Assembly: GCA_035222895.1 (NCBI GenBank)
Contig: JAVYIG010000639.1
Span: forward strand, 372,001 to 436,000
Length of the DNA stretch: 64,000 bases
Origin: Strongylocentrotus droebachiensis
Lineage: Eukaryota > Echinodermata > Echinoidea > Camarodonta > Strongylocentrotidae
Direction of reading: 5' to 3'
Shown here one piece after another: positions 47,940-60,581 of this stretch. Positions within the stretch are counted from its first letter, which is position 1; each line of letters opens with the position of its first letter. The position numbers were made by a program, and so were the translations under genes. Under the pieces are notes generated by a model. That model worked only from the letters and a program-made list of their open reading frames with translations, searched no databases and had not been told where the DNA came from.

Positions 47940-49095
47940 GAGGTCTATACTATGAATATTCAATATATACCCTTTGTTTATGTTTGAATATTCAAGATAC
48001 TTTGTGATGTTGATTTATACTTGTATGTGACTGATTATTAATTTGATCTTTTCCAATTTGCATGGAATGTATGCTGTGGAAAGCTACATGGAATGTAGTA
48101 ATGCCTTTACACATTAAAACCTGGTCAGTTCATAGCCAGTAGTTATCTTGGCCAAATATCAACCATCCTGTGTCTACATTTTGTAAGCCAATGAAGTGAG
48201 CGAGCAAATAAAAAAATAAAAAAAACTTTTTCGCCACAGAAAAAATGTTGATTCATCATTTATAGAATACACCAAATACGATATAAAAATTAAATTTGGG
48301 CACCTTGCTGCTCAAACTTGAGGTGATGATTGCCCGAATATTGGACCTTATAAAATCCCAAATAATCAAACAGTAGAGCTGTGCAATTAAACGTGGATAA
48401 GCTTAATCATCTATTCACTTCTTCCTCTAATGGGCGCCATGTTAAGCGACCTACGCGAACGCTGACCATGTAGAGATTAAGTCGCTGACTACCGTTAATC
48501 AAGTCCATTCGTTTACGTGCAGTTGTCCAAAAGAAGACCTAGATGGCGTTAACCAGAATTTGCCAAGCTACACTCCCTTTAACAGAACTAAAAAGGGTTT
48601 TATATGAACTGTTGAACAGAACAGAGTGACTCGGTAACATTGTTGAAGGTTGATGAACAAATTGCATATTTTTTGTATGAAATGTTACTTATTATATTCC
48701 TTCTACTGTACTAACCCTCTAAAATGCAAAAAATTCTCAAACCACAAAGATATTTATGGTTTTCTTTTAACGCGTCACTGTGCAACTCCCAACCATTTTT
48801 GAATTTTCCCAACCGTTTTTCCATGAAACTAAGACATAAAACAGGCTTTTGAAAATATTTCTACACTTGAATGTCTGGAATGGTATATTAGAGCCAACTC
48901 ATTGCTTTGTGATGATTTACATTCAGCTAAAATGTATTAGATTGTAATAATATAGTTGGGAGAATTAAGGAATCGATCAGATTAGTTTTCCCCAATTTTT
49001 ATCACTAATAATGGTCCGTTTTCCCTCAAACTTTCAGATTATCTCCAATTGTACATACAGCATTGAAGTCACTACCTTAGCACCATTTTGTCTCA
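47940..49095. other. Intergenic interval after METTL5
   Basis: AT-rich, no exon or bounded repeat recognised. Several AATAAA strings occur (for example near 48205) but none can be tied to METTL5. Confidence 0.45.
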
Positions 49096-49119
49096 TCTGA
49101 ACAATGTTACTAAGTCTGA

Positions 49120-50275
49120 TTGAAACCAGTTGCCAACTGGTTCCAATTGAAACCAGTTGAAACCAATTGCCAACTGGTTCCAATTGAAACCAGTTGAAAC
49201 CAATTGCCAACTGGTTCCAGTTGCCTAATTGGTTTCAACTGGAACCAGTTGGCTTCAATTGGTTTCAACTGGTTTCAATTGGATCCAATTGAAACTTACA
49301 GTTGGCATAAACTTAATTAGTTATAAGTTAATTAGCTCTTGCACTAATTATCGCTCATGTCAACACAGAAGCATTGTTATATGTGTCTACATTAAGTACA
49401 ATGTAAAGGGCATTATAATATGCAGATCATATAGTATACATAACAAGGAAGGCATTGGTTATATATGTTTGTATTTGATGTATTTTGTACATGGTTAGTG
49501 TTTTACTAATCAACTTTTAATCTGTGTAATTAAACAAATATGTTACTAATGAACATGCTCATCATTGCTAATTATTCTTTATATTTATCTAAAACAAATG
49601 CATTACTTGCAAATGAAAATTAATTAATAAATACATTGTAAATCAACATAAATTACATAAAACATTGATCTGCACACAAGCAGATAATATGCAAATTAAC
49701 TGGTTTCAATTGGATCCAGTTGGGTAACTGGAAATATTTTCCAATTGGAACCAGTTGGGTAACTGGAAATGAATTCTAACTGGAACCAATTGGGTAACTG
49801 GAAATGAATTCTAACTGGAACCAGTTGGGTAACAGGAAATAAGTTCTAACTGGAAATGAATTCTAACTGGAACCAGTTGGGTAACTGGAAATGAATTCTA
49901 ACTGGAAATGAATGCTAACTGGAACCAGTTGGGTAACTGGAAATGACTTCTAACTGGAAATGAATGCTAACTGGAACCAGTTGGGTAACTGGAAATGAAT
50001 TCTAACTGGAACCAATTGAGTAACAGGAAAATCATCTTACTGTTTCCAGTTGAACTTCTAACTGGAACCAGTTGGGTAACTGGAAATGACTTCTAACTGG
50101 AACCAATTGAGTAACTGGAAAAATTATCTTACTGGTTCCAGTTGCACTTCTTATTGGTTTGAACTGGAAATGAGTACCCATAACAATATTTTCCAGTTCG
50201 GCAATTGGTTTCAACTGGAAATTTTCTATTCCAATTGAAACCAGTTGGAGATTTCAACTGGTTTCAATTGGATTT
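49120..50275. mobile_element. Quasi-palindromic word-array element 1 (CAACTGGTTCCAGTTG)
   Basis: Left array (about 49120-49300) and right array (about 49700-50275) consist of the word CAACTGGTTCCAGTTG and variants in both orientations. The right array settles into a period of about 35 bp (AACCAGTTGGGTAACTGGAA, ATGAATTCTAACTGG). A unique AT-rich core of about 400 bp lies between. The outermost words are inverted relative to each other (ATTGAAACCAGTTG and CAACTGGTTTCAAT). No ORF of note. The class is unknown. Confidence 0.65.
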
Positions 50276-50396
50276 TGGTCCTGGGTGCAGAAGAAGGTAT
50301 CTTGAGGAGAACAGAAAGAGTCATTGTATGGAAGATGTGTGGTGTGAAACTGTCCTAAAGAAAGAACTCAAGAGACCCATGGAAAGGTTGGGTCCA

Positions 50397-50542
50397 GGGG
50401 GGTGTTTTACAAAACTTGTCATCGGTGACACATGACAGTTTTTGTTATAAGCTACTGAAATCCTTGCTTCTGATTGGTTATCAGCAGACTTATCACCGAT
50501 TTTTGTCATTTGTCATTGAAAAAAGCTTTGTGACATGGGTCC
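50397..50542. mobile_element. Short MITE, GGGACCCGTTTCACAAAG family, copy 2
   Basis: Inverted relative of 9549-9697, sharing CTGATTGGTTATCAGCAGA-like and GCTACTGAAATCCTTGCTTC interiors. Confidence 0.75.
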
Positions 50543-50852
50543 AGAAGAAACTGGTGGAAGTTCAGTTCAGTTTAGTCAATAGTTTCGCTAAAAATATACA
50601 GAGGTAAACAAACATATACAAGTTAAAATATAATCTATATACATGTAACATGAGCATAACAGAAGCAGAGAAGACAAGAAAAGAACAAAACAAAAGATCT
50701 AAACATGTACATGAGTGAAAGTATTTTGAGACGACAGGAAGGACGGGCCTTATGTAACAATCTGTCCCCAGTGATTGTGTTAAAATAAATATGTACATTA
50801 TTTAAATCTCTTCTAATATCATGAGTAATCAACCACAGGAGCCTATCTCCAT

Positions 50853-50883
<31 letters not shown>

Positions 50884-51659
50884 GTTGAGGAGAGGGAGAG
50901 AGAGGGAGAGAGAGAAAGAGGGAGAGAGAGAGAGGGAGGGGTCCCGTTATAACAAGTTATATTTTACAATACATAGGCATAAGATTTACAAATATGGAAG
51001 AAAAAATCACTTGAAAGATACCGGTACAAGAAACAATATATATAATTGTACAAGCATGTATTTATACATTCCTTCAAATAAGAAAATGACAAATAATAAT
51101 GCATATAAAATATTTTGTTCTGAAGTGAAGATAGACCAATAAATTTGGCTTTTAATAGTAAATACAGAAAAATAAAGAAAAGATCAGTAATTTTGAGGAA
51201 ATTAAAAAAAAGGTATGAAAGTTCTTTCTACATACATCATAGAAAGGAAAAAATGCAACGAATGTCAAAGGAAACGTACTTGAGGTAGAAATGTACTTCC
51301 ATTCTCATTATAAGGTAAATACTTGCGTTTTATATACAAGTGCAATTTCAGTGTTCTGGCATGTAAAAGCTATTGGCATCAAAATTCTCAGTCAGATTTA
51401 ACTTATATACAAATCTACAACGACCGTTTTCTTCATTTGCCCAAGCTGACAAAATCCGATGTATTTCAGTTATTTTTATGAAGTTTACAAATGCTCGATA
51501 TCTATACCCAGCATTTTGTTATAATTCAGAGTTCATTTCAGTTACAATTTTTTGTGTACAAGAATTTTTTTCTTCTCGAGACTTGTGATTTGAGAATATA
51601 AATCATAGTATGATTGAATGATAACTCTTATAATAAGCACTGATATAGCACAGCATATA

Positions 51660-51802
51660 CAGTGGAACATCATCATAAAGAGCTTTGATATAACGAGGTG
51701 ATTTTGCTGGTCCCAGCTCTTCATATTCTTTTGTTTATTTACCCTGATATAACAAGGTAATTTCTATGCTCCCAAGGACCTCGTTATAATGAGGTTCCAC
51801 TG
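51660..51802. mobile_element. Tc1/mariner-type MITE, copy 2
   Basis: CAGTGGAACATCATCATAAA start and CGTTATAATGAGGTTCCACTG-type end; left TA present, right TA lost. Confidence 0.65.
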
Positions 51803-52049
51803 GATCTGTAAAACCTTGTCTGATTTATGATGGAGTTCTTTTTTACTTTGAAGCTCCATTTCACAAATCTTATTTACTAGATCAAGTTTATACCATAGTT
51901 AAACGACAGTTTAAAAAATAGCATTTCTCTTTTTCCTCCATATTTTCCCCTCCACAGGGATTTTATTGGTTTTCATTTGCAACAAATTAACAAATATATA
52001 TTGAAGTTAATTTACATTTATAACATAAACAAGGGAAACGCTCTCGGCG

Positions 52050-53445
52050 GTCTCGCCTGCATAACGCAATTCAATATGATAAACCAGAACGTCAATGACG
52101 TACATTGTAGTGCTCATCCGCATCTCGCAACAACAAATATCGTGGTACACTTTTGAACTGGTCAAAAAATAAAAATGTGATGCCCTGGAAGGGACATAAT
52201 TTCATTTCATTTGCATAAAGTACCATAAATAATCAATGGAGCAAAATCTCAAAATTCTGTGTAGAAGTTTAGTGTTCCAAATTTAGCTCTACCAGATAAG
52301 GCAAACCAAATCAAAATCGGTCAAGAAATGAGGGAGAAGAAGCAATTTTTGTTATATTTGGAATAAATTTGCATAAATTACCATAATTAATTAATGGAGA
52401 ACAATTTCAAAATTCTGTGTAGACCTTTAGTGTACCAAAGTTAGCTCTACGATATAAAGCAAACCAAATCAAAATCGGTCGAAATATGAAGGAGAAGAAG
52501 CATTTTTTGTGATTTTTAAATTATTTTTGGAATAAATTTGCATTATTATCATAATTAATCAATGGGAGTAAAATCTCAAAATTCTGTGTAGAAGTTTAGT
52601 GTTCCAAATTTAGCTCTACCAGATAAGGCAAACCAAATCAAAATCGGTCAAGAAATGAGGGAGAAGTAGCAATTTTTGTTATTTTTGGAAAAAAATTGCA
52701 TAAATTACCATTATTAATTAATGGAGAACAATTTCAAAATTCGGTGTAGAAGTTTAGTGTACCAAAGTTAGCTCTACCAGATAAAGCAAACCAAATCAAA
52801 ATCGGTCGAGAAATGAAGGAGAAGAAGCATTTTTTGTGATTTCAAATAAATTTGCATAAATTAGCATAGATAATGAATTTCACGATTCTGTGTACAAGTT
52901 TTAAATCCCCCTCCTAGCCCTATCATATGAAACAATCAGAATCAAAATCGGTTGAAAAATAAGGAAGCATTTTGAAAATCTTGATGATGATGCCACAACA
53001 TAGTCCAAGTCTGTTGACCTGAAATGACCTTTGACCTTGACTTTGTGATCTGAAATTCTACTCACATGATTGGGGATACTTGATTACCCTATAGTCCAAG
53101 TTTCATTGACTCAGAACTTATACTTTAAAAATTATATCAAAAATTCAAAAACTTAACCTTAGGTTAAGTTTTCGATGATGATGCTACAACATAGTCCAAG
53201 TCTGTTGACCTGAAATGACCTTTGACCTTGACTTTGTGATCTGAAATTCTACTCACATGATTGGGGATACTTGATTACCCTATAATCCAAGTTTCATTGA
53301 CTAAGAACCTATACTTTAAAAATTATATCAAAAATTCAAAAACTTAACCTTAGGTTAAGTTTTTGATGTTGACGCCGTCGCCGTCGCCGCCGCCGTCACC
53401 GGAAAAGCGGCGCCTATGTCTCGCTTTTTGCTACGCAGGCGAGAC
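52050..53445. mobile_element. DNA element with GTCTCGCCTGC termini and internal tandem repeats
   Basis: Inverted ends GTCTCGCCTGCATAACG and TTGCTACGCAGGCGAGAC. Inside are about five units of 160-170 bp (AAAATTCTGTGTAGAAGTTT, AAACCAAATCAAAATCGGTC) from 52185 to 52980. Two units of 191 bp (CATAGTCCAAGTCTGTTGAC, ATGACCTTTGACCTTGACTT) follow from 52983, and then a GCCGTCGCCGTCGCC stretch. Confidence 0.8.
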
Positions 53446-53859
53446 AATAAAATTGGCTTCTCAAGATACATGTACAAGTATTGTTGAACTGTTGAGTTAA
53501 CAGAAAACTAACAAATTTTCAATAATTCATTTCTGATATTCATGGAAAGAAAAAAAGATACAGAAAAATATCATTTTATGTAAACAATTCCTGAATCGAA
53601 AATATTTTCTTGTGAATTTATTATTTCTACAATTCGAATCTGCAATATATTTTTGGTTTTTTAAATAGTTTATAATTGAAACTCTAATATTTTCAAAGTC
53701 AGGCAATTGTTTTTTTATTTTGCAAGTATACACCATCTGTGGCACCACAATCAGTATACGACTCAATACATAATTATTTGAACCTCTTAAACCAAATAAT
53801 TTATCATGTAATAGCATTTCATGATAAAAAATTCAATCAAAGTGAATGTCCATCAAAAG

Positions 53860-54385
53860 ATATACGCTGCTCAACAAAGGTAGAACTGTACAAAGTCCTG
53901 GTGTTATCTATCCTGTTATATGGTGCAGAAACATGGACATTAAAGAAGGTTGATGAAAATAGACTTCACACTTTTGAGATGGCATGCCTCAGGAGAATCA
54001 TGGGTGTCACCAGATTTGACAGGCTAAGAAACACACACATACGAACGCAACTTAACATGGAAGAAACCATCATCGACAGGGTTGCCACAAAAAGACCGAG
54101 ATACTTTGGACATATCAACAGAATGAACTCAAAAAGATACCCCCACATCCTTCTCAACGGAAATGTACATGGCAAACGCCCAAGGGACAGACCGGCTAAG
54201 AGATGGACAGACTGCATCAAGGCGGACTGCAACAACAGACAAGTTCACATCCTGACTAAAGCCACTAGGCTAACAGAAGACAGGAAGATGTGGCAAGCCG
54301 TTGTGAAACAGAAGCCATCATACATCCCATTGATGGTGTGGACGGCTTAAGTCAAGTAAGTCAAAGTAAAAAGTCAAGAATGTCC
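53860..54385 (+). mobile_element. 5'-truncated RTE/BovB-like LINE 3' fragment
   Basis: The open frame ending at 54350 encodes the segment after the reverse transcriptase: STKVELYKVLVLSILLYGAE then TWTL, an FEMACLRRIMGVTR helix, RYFGHINRM, and KRPRDRPAKRWTDCIKAD. This order (YGxETWT, FE..CLRR, FGH, GRRxxGRPxxRW) is known from RTE/BovB elements. The catalytic YADD is absent, so the fragment is inactive. The 3' end is followed by GTCAAAGTAAAAAGTCAAG. Confidence 0.85.
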
Positions 54386-57300
54386 ATTATAGTTCATCTT
54401 GATACATACACTATTCTGTGAATTTAAAAGTAACTTAACAGTCATGCAGCCATTTTCAATTTCAAAAAAAGAAAGACAAGCTATTCTTCGGTCCTGAATC
54501 CCGATATATTTGTTCACAATATGAAATCACAGTTCAATCATCCAATGTTGCTTGTACCCAGAGTAGTCCTTGATAGTAACAGTATCCTTTGAATTATAAT
54601 ACTTTCACAGGACTACCAATATCGGATGGGATGGATGGATATCATTTGATAAAACAAACGAGTAAAACTGAAAATAAACATATATTTATGTATTTAAAAA
54701 GTACATGCATATTTGTATTTATAAGAAGACTTCAATCACTTGGTACATGAATACTTTGTTTTACAATACATACCGGTAGGTATAAGAATTATTACAAATA
54801 TGGAGAATTTTTTTTATTTGAAAGATACATGGAAAGAATATATAATTTGTCGTGATCTTTTAGATCCTTTGTTGACCATACATTGCATGTAATACCAATT
54901 GGCATCAACATTCTCCATCAGATTGAACTTATATACAAATCTGCAACGACTGTTTTTCTTCATTCGTCCAATCTGACAACATCTGATGTATTTCAGTTAT
55001 TTTTATGAAGTTAATTGCAAATGCTTGATATTTATACCTTGCATTTTGTAACAATTCAGAGTTCATTTCAGTTACAATTTTTGTTTACAAGAATTTTTTT
55101 TCTTGAGACTTGTGATTTGAGAATATAATCATAGTATGATAGAATGATAATTCTTATCAAGCACTCTTTTAGTAAGCATTGATATAACACAGGAATGGCA
55201 GACAAGTGCAATTTCAGTGATTGTTATATTTTACAATACATAGGCATAAGATTTACAAATATGGCAGAAAACATCACTTGAAAGATACATAAAAACAATA
55301 TCTATAATTGTACAAGCATGTATTTATACATTCCTTCAAATAAGAAAATGACAAATGGTAATACATATAAAATATTTTGTGCTGCAGTGAAGATAGACAA
55401 ATATAAGTTGGTTTTTAATAGTAAAATACAGAAAAATAAAGAGAAGATCAGTAAAAATTTGACGAAATTAAAAAAAAGGTATGAAAGTCCTTTCTACATA
55501 TATCATAGTAAGGAAAAAATGCAAGGAATGGCAAAGGAAACATAATTGAGGTAGAAATGTACTTCCATTCTAAACATTAGGTAAATACTTGCGTTTTATA
55601 TACAAGTGCAATTTCAGTGTTCTGGCATGTAATACCTATTGGCATCAACATTCTCCATCAGATTTAACTTAGGCCTATATACAAATCTGCAACGACTATT
55701 TTTCTTCATTCACCCAAGCTGACAAAATCTGATGTATTTCAGTTATTTTTATGAAGTATACAAATGCCTGATATTTTATACCCAGCATTTTGTAATAATT
55801 CAGATTCCATTTGAATTACAATTTTTAATTATGTATTCAAGAAGTATTCAAGAAGTATTGACTTCATTCACCTGGCACAATGTTTATTCATCTTTATTCA
55901 AGAAAATACATGTAACATGATAATAAAGACGTTACATAAAACCCAGGACCGAGATTTGGATTACATTGGATGCATTTCATGCAGGGTTAACAATTACAAT
56001 ACACAATAACAAAACAGAAAAGAGAACATTATAACAACAGTTTTTTTAGAATGAAAAGATTAATAATTCCTAACAAAAGAGTAAATAATTATTTTCTTGA
56101 TTATAGGAATACCTCGCCATACATTTATATACCGTTGGTCATATCTATCAATCTCTTCTTAATATCATGAGTAATCAACCACGGGAACCTAACTCCATAG
56201 AGAGAGAGAGAGAGAGAGAGAGTTGAAGAGGGGGAGAGAGAGAGAAAGAGGGAGAGAGAGAGAGAGAGGGAGGGGTCCCGTTATAACAAGTCATATTTTA
56301 CAATACATAGGCATAAGATTTACAAATATGGAAGAAAACATCACTTGAAAGATACATGGAAACCATATATAATTGTACAAGCATGTATTTATACATTCCT
56401 TCAAATAAGAAAATGACAAATGGTAATGCATATAAAATATTTTGTTCTGAAGTGAAGATAGACCAATATAAGTTGGTTTTCAATAGTAAAATACAGAAAA
56501 ATACAGAGAAGATCAGTAAAAATGTGAGGAAATTAAAAAAAAAGGTATGAAAGTTCTTCCTACATATATCATAGCAAGAATGGCAAAGGAAACATAATTG
56601 AGGTAGAAATGTACTTCCATTCTAAACATTAGGTAGATACTTGCGTTTTATATACAAGTGATTTCAGTGTTCTGGCATGTAATACCTATTGGCATCAACA
56701 TTCTCCATCAGATTTAACTTGGGCCTATATACAAATCTGCAACGACTATTTTTCTTCATTCGCCCAAGCTGACAAAATCTGATGTATTTCAGTTATTTTT
56801 ATGAAGTTTACAAATGCTTGACATTTTAGACCCAGCATTTTGTAATAATTCAGACTCCATTTGAATTACAATTTTTGTTTTCAAGTATTCAAAAATTTAT
56901 TTTTCTTGAGACTTGTGATTTGAGAATACAATCATAGTATAATAGAATGATAATTCTTATCAAGCACTCTTTTAGTAAGCATTGTCATTGATATAACACA
57001 GGAATGGCAGACAAGTGCAATTTCAGTGATTGCTCATCCATAGTTCATCTTGATACACACACTATTCCATGATATCTAAATGTAACTTCACAGTCATGAA
57101 TCCATTTTGAATTTCAAAAAGAAAGACAAGCTATTCTCAATATATTGGATACCATATACAATTTGGGTGCTAAAAGCTATCCATGGCAGTAAAAAATTTA
57201 GACTGGGTAGGACTGGCAAGTCCCGGTGGTGTTATTTCATATTCAAAGGGGTAACATGATTGTTAAGTGGTGTAAAAATCCCCCCCTATTTCAGATAAGA

Positions 57301-57653
57301 CTTTCAAGAATATTTTTCATAAAATCTGTCCCCTTTTTGCCTAAAAAAACTAAAAAATAGGCTCTACATACAACCCTTCTTTTGGCTGATCAAGTAAAAA
57401 TTCAAACAAAGTACCAAGTACCCCCTTTTCAAGGAAAACTTTCTCTTTGAAATATATAACCCTTTTTGTGAAATTAATACAAAAAATATCTCTTTTTTCC
57501 CTTTCAAATCTGTGAATACTGAAATACTTGAAAATGTTCTGTTTTGCAAAATGTCTTAATATCATGCGCAAACAAGGACAACGTAAAATGATACAGGGAA
57601 GGGGAGGGGGAGGGGGGGGGGGGAGACAGAATCACTACAAAGAACTTTCTCCA

Positions 57654-57796
57654 TTAGATATCTGGTGGGTTTCCATCATTCGCTGGATGACTCTCATCAA
57701 AGTCAAGTCGGTTGTAGTGCTCTTTATAGAAGAGCATAAGAGGGATGCATATAACCACAGATCCCAGCATCACCCAGTTCAGCCAAGCAAAGTCAA
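57654..57796 (-). CDS. SLC49A4: Last coding exon of SLC49A4/DIRC2-like transporter
   Basis: On the minus strand, after a TTTTCAG acceptor at 57799-57797, two bases complete a codon and 46 more run to TAA at 57656-57654. The peptide has one membrane segment (WLNWVMLGSVVICIPLMLFY) followed by KEHYNRLDFDES, a cytosolic tail resembling the RESYDRL ending of SLC49A4. SLC49A4 is a lysosomal major-facilitator transporter; proton-driven pyridoxine export is reported for the human protein. The phase (1) matches the donor of the upstream exon at 60399. The family assignment rests on these two exons only; a different SLC49/FLVCR member is possible. Confidence 0.75.
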
Positions 57797-57889
57797 CTGA
57801 AAATTTGAAGAAAAAAAAAGAAGAGACAATAATTAGCTAAAGCTAGGGTAAAACATGTAATTTCTAAAGCTCTTTGGAAGCGTGTTGGG

Positions 57890-59290
57890 GCATTATATCA
57901 TAATGTGTTATGCGCTATATAAGTACATTTGATCCCATTATTCCTTATGAAGCATGTGTTATGCGCTATATAAGAATGGATTACTATCATTACATTTGAT
58001 CTCATTATTGAAGCATGTGTTATGCGCTATACAAAAATGGATTACTATTATTACATTTGATCTCATTATTCCTAATTATGAAGCATGTGTTATGCGCTAT
58101 ATAAGAATGGATTACTATCATTACATTTGATCTCATTATTGAAGCATGTGTTATGCGCTATACAAAAATGGATTACTATTATTACATTTGATCTCATTAT
58201 TCCTAATTATGAAGCATGTGTTATGCGCTATATAAGAATGGATTACTATTATTACATTTCATTTTCTTATTCCTTATGAAACATGTGTTATGCGCTATAT
58301 AAGGAAGGATTACTATTATTACATTTGATTTCATTATTCCTTATGAAGCATGTGCTATGCGCTATACAAGAATGGATTACTATTATTACATTTCATTTTC
58401 TTATTCCTTGAAGCATGTGTTATGCGCTATACAAGAATGGATTACTATTATTACGTTTGATTTCATTATTCCTTATGAAGCATGTGTTATGCGCTATATA
58501 AAAATGGATTACTATTATTACATTTGATTTTATTATTCCTTATGAAGCATGTGTTATGCGCTATACAAGAATGGATTACTATTATTACATTTGATTTTAT
58601 TATTCCTTATGAAGCATGTGTTATGCGCTATATAAGGAAGGATTACTATTATTACATTTGATTTCATTATTCCTTATGAAGCATGTGTTATGCGCTATAC
58701 AAGAATGGATTACTATTATTACATTTGATTTTATTATTCCTTATGAAGCATGTGTTATGCACTATATAAGAATGGATTACTATTATTACATTTGATATTA
58801 TTATTCCTTATGAAGCATGTGTTATGCGCTTTATAAGAATGGATTACTATTATTACATTTATTTTCATTATTCCTTATGAAGCATGTGTTATGCGCTATA
58901 TAAAAATGGATTACTATTATTACATTTGATTTCATTATTCCTCATGAAGCATGTGTTATGCGCTATACAAGAATGGATTACTATTATTACATTTGATTTC
59001 ATTATTCCTTATGAAGCATGTGTTATGCGCTATACAAGAATGGATTACTATAATTACATTTGATTTCATTATTCCTTATGAAGCATGTGTTATGCGCTAT
59101 ACAAGAATGGATTACGAAGCATGTGTTATGCGCTATATAAAAATGGATTACTATTATTACATTTGGTTTCATTATTCCTTATGAAGCATGTGTTATGCGC
59201 TATATAAAAATGGATTACTATTATTACATCTGATTTCATTATTCCTTATGAAGCATGTGTTATGCGCTATACAAGAATGGATTACATTTG
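57890..59290 (+). repeat. 67 bp minisatellite, about 20 copies
   Basis: Unit landmarks are TTATGAAGCATGTGTTATGC, GCTATATAAGAATGGATTAC and TATTATTACATTTGATTTC. The period is 67 bp between well-aligned copies (58681, 58748, 58815, 58882). Early copies are irregular and the last is truncated. It fills most of the left half of the final intron of the SLC49A4-like gene. Confidence 0.93.
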
Positions 59291-59525
59291 ATTGAAGTGG
59301 TCAAACACTTGACTGCAGTGAAGGTCAGTTTTCTGTTCATTCTTGCAGTTGACTGATCGATGAGTGCAAGACAAAATGCTTCATAATGTATCTCTTCATT
59401 GTTATTATTTGTTTTTTTACGAGCACATGCAAATTTACAAGGTGATTTTTTGCTTCATCAATTATTGTTCTAGGTTTTCTTTCATCAAAAGCATATAGGG
59501 CTAGTTTGAGGGTTGCATTTGGATT

Positions 59526-60225
59526 TTCAATAATAATAATATTCCATGTTTATATAGCGCTCAATACCGTAAATCTCTGTGTATAAGGCGCACCCCTATT
59601 TTGAAGACAAAAAAAAAAAAAAAAAATCTGGAAAAAAAAAATCTGTCATCTTTAGTTTTAAAACCAACATTATTACTAGTTACAATCTGCAAGGTTTTGT
59701 TGCCACTACGGAGATCTAAAAACAATAATTATCGGCAAGGTTTTGTTGCCACTACGGAGATCTAAAAACAATAATTATCAGCAAGGTTTTGTTGCCCCTA
59801 CGGAGATCTAAAAACAATAATTATTGGCAAGCTTTTGTTGCCCCTACGGAGATCTAAAAACAATAATTATAGGCAAGACTTTGTTGCCCCTATGGAGATC
59901 TAAAAACAATAATTATCGGCAAGGTTATACATTTAACGGTTAAACGTTTAGCACAAAAAACGCAATGACTCAGGCTTATCGAAAACCACTAAAAAGAAGC
60001 ATTTTGAGGACTCAAAATATCCTGTACCTGTGTATAAGGCGCACCCCCGATTTTTGAAAAAAAAGTGCGCCTTATACACGGAGATTTACGGTACATCGAT
60101 TTTACAGCACTTTACAGATATATTATTACCCCGGTCATCGGATTCAGGCTTACCCGCACACAATGTATGCACATTTTCCACTCCCTAGGGAGCATTCCAG
60201 CCAGTCGCCATTTTTAGGTTAGGTT
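59526..60225 (-). mobile_element. SINE (minus strand) split by a MITE
   Basis: The right part (60094-60225) is the complement of CCTGAATCCGATGACCGGGG and ATGCTCCCTAGGGAGTGGAA. The left part (59526-59564) is the tail, TTGAGCGCTATATAAACATG plus (ATT)n. Removing 59567-60091 and one TA restores the ATCGATGTATTGAGCGC junction seen intact at about 27915. Confidence 0.85.
59567..60091. mobile_element. TA-flanked MITE (CCGTAAATCTCTGTGTA) with 46 bp repeats
   Basis: TA at 59565-59566 and 60092-60093. Termini CCGTAAATCTCTGTGTATAA and TTATACACGGAGATTTACGG. Five 46 bp direct repeats (GCAAGGTTTTGTTGCCACTA, CGGAGATCTAAAAACAATAA) from 59689 to about 59925. 525 bp. Confidence 0.9.
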
Positions 60226-60399
60226 TAGAGTTACGGTTAAGGTCAAGTATAATGCAAGGATCTAGGGTTGCAGTTAGGAATTTAGTAAGTATAGGAAATC
60301 ACTGCAGAGCATTTTTTAACAGGAGCAATATGTGTCTTTTATACAAACACATACCAACAACATGGAAACTTGAAATTGTCTCAATGACAACATACAAAC

Positions 60400-60579
60400 C
60401 TATGGATGGGACCATGGGTAGAACGAGGAAGCCTAGAGTAGTTACATTATTCAACATAGTCATCATAATTGTGGTCGTCTCTTCACCGATGGGGAAAGCG
60501 CCCTCTACAGTTATCTCCAGAAAGAGTGGTATGGTGGAGTTGAGGAACAATCCAAATAGAATGACAGTGACATACAGGC
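60400..60579 (-). CDS. SLC49A4: Penultimate exon of SLC49A4-like transporter, interrupted at its 5' edge
   Basis: Minus-strand exon with 60 codons (CLYVTVILFGLFLNSTIPLF, then LEITVEGAFPIGEE and a hydrophobic stretch ending MVPSI) and a GTTTGT donor at 60399. LNSxIPxFxExxVExxxPxxE is the SLC49A4 pattern around the last-but-one membrane pair. Its own acceptor is not adjacent. The sequence that would complete it, TTTTGTCTTCTTTCATAG then CTT, lies at about 62261-62241, on the far side of a 1659 bp element. Removing that element and one AA copy gives a 183 nt exon with phase 1 at both ends. As it stands the exon is disrupted, unless an acceptor inside the element is used. No further upstream exon was found in the window. 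Confidence 0.75.
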
Positions 60580-60581
60580 AA

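Larger units (their letters stand above)
50830..57140 (+). repeat. Cluster of local segmental duplications
   Basis: Blocks of about 0.6-0.9 kb recur in direct orientation at about 50830-51655, 54740-55200 (partial), 55220-55830 and 56165-57010. Shared landmarks are the GA-rich tract plus GGGGTCCCGTTATAACAAGT, CATTCCTTCAAATAAGAAAA, ATGTATTTCAGTTATTTTTA and TCAAGCACTCTTTTAGTAAG. A further shared piece (GTTCATCTTGATACA) is at 54395 and 57045. The first copy is separated from the rest by the 52-54.4 kb insertions. Confidence 0.8.

Noticed and set aside
47674..47963. Gly-rich or Pro-rich protein
   Set aside because: Caused by the G-rich tract at 47840-47932.
57890..59290. CRISPR-like array
   Set aside because: The repeats are continuous 67 bp tandem units without unique spacers, in a eukaryotic intron.
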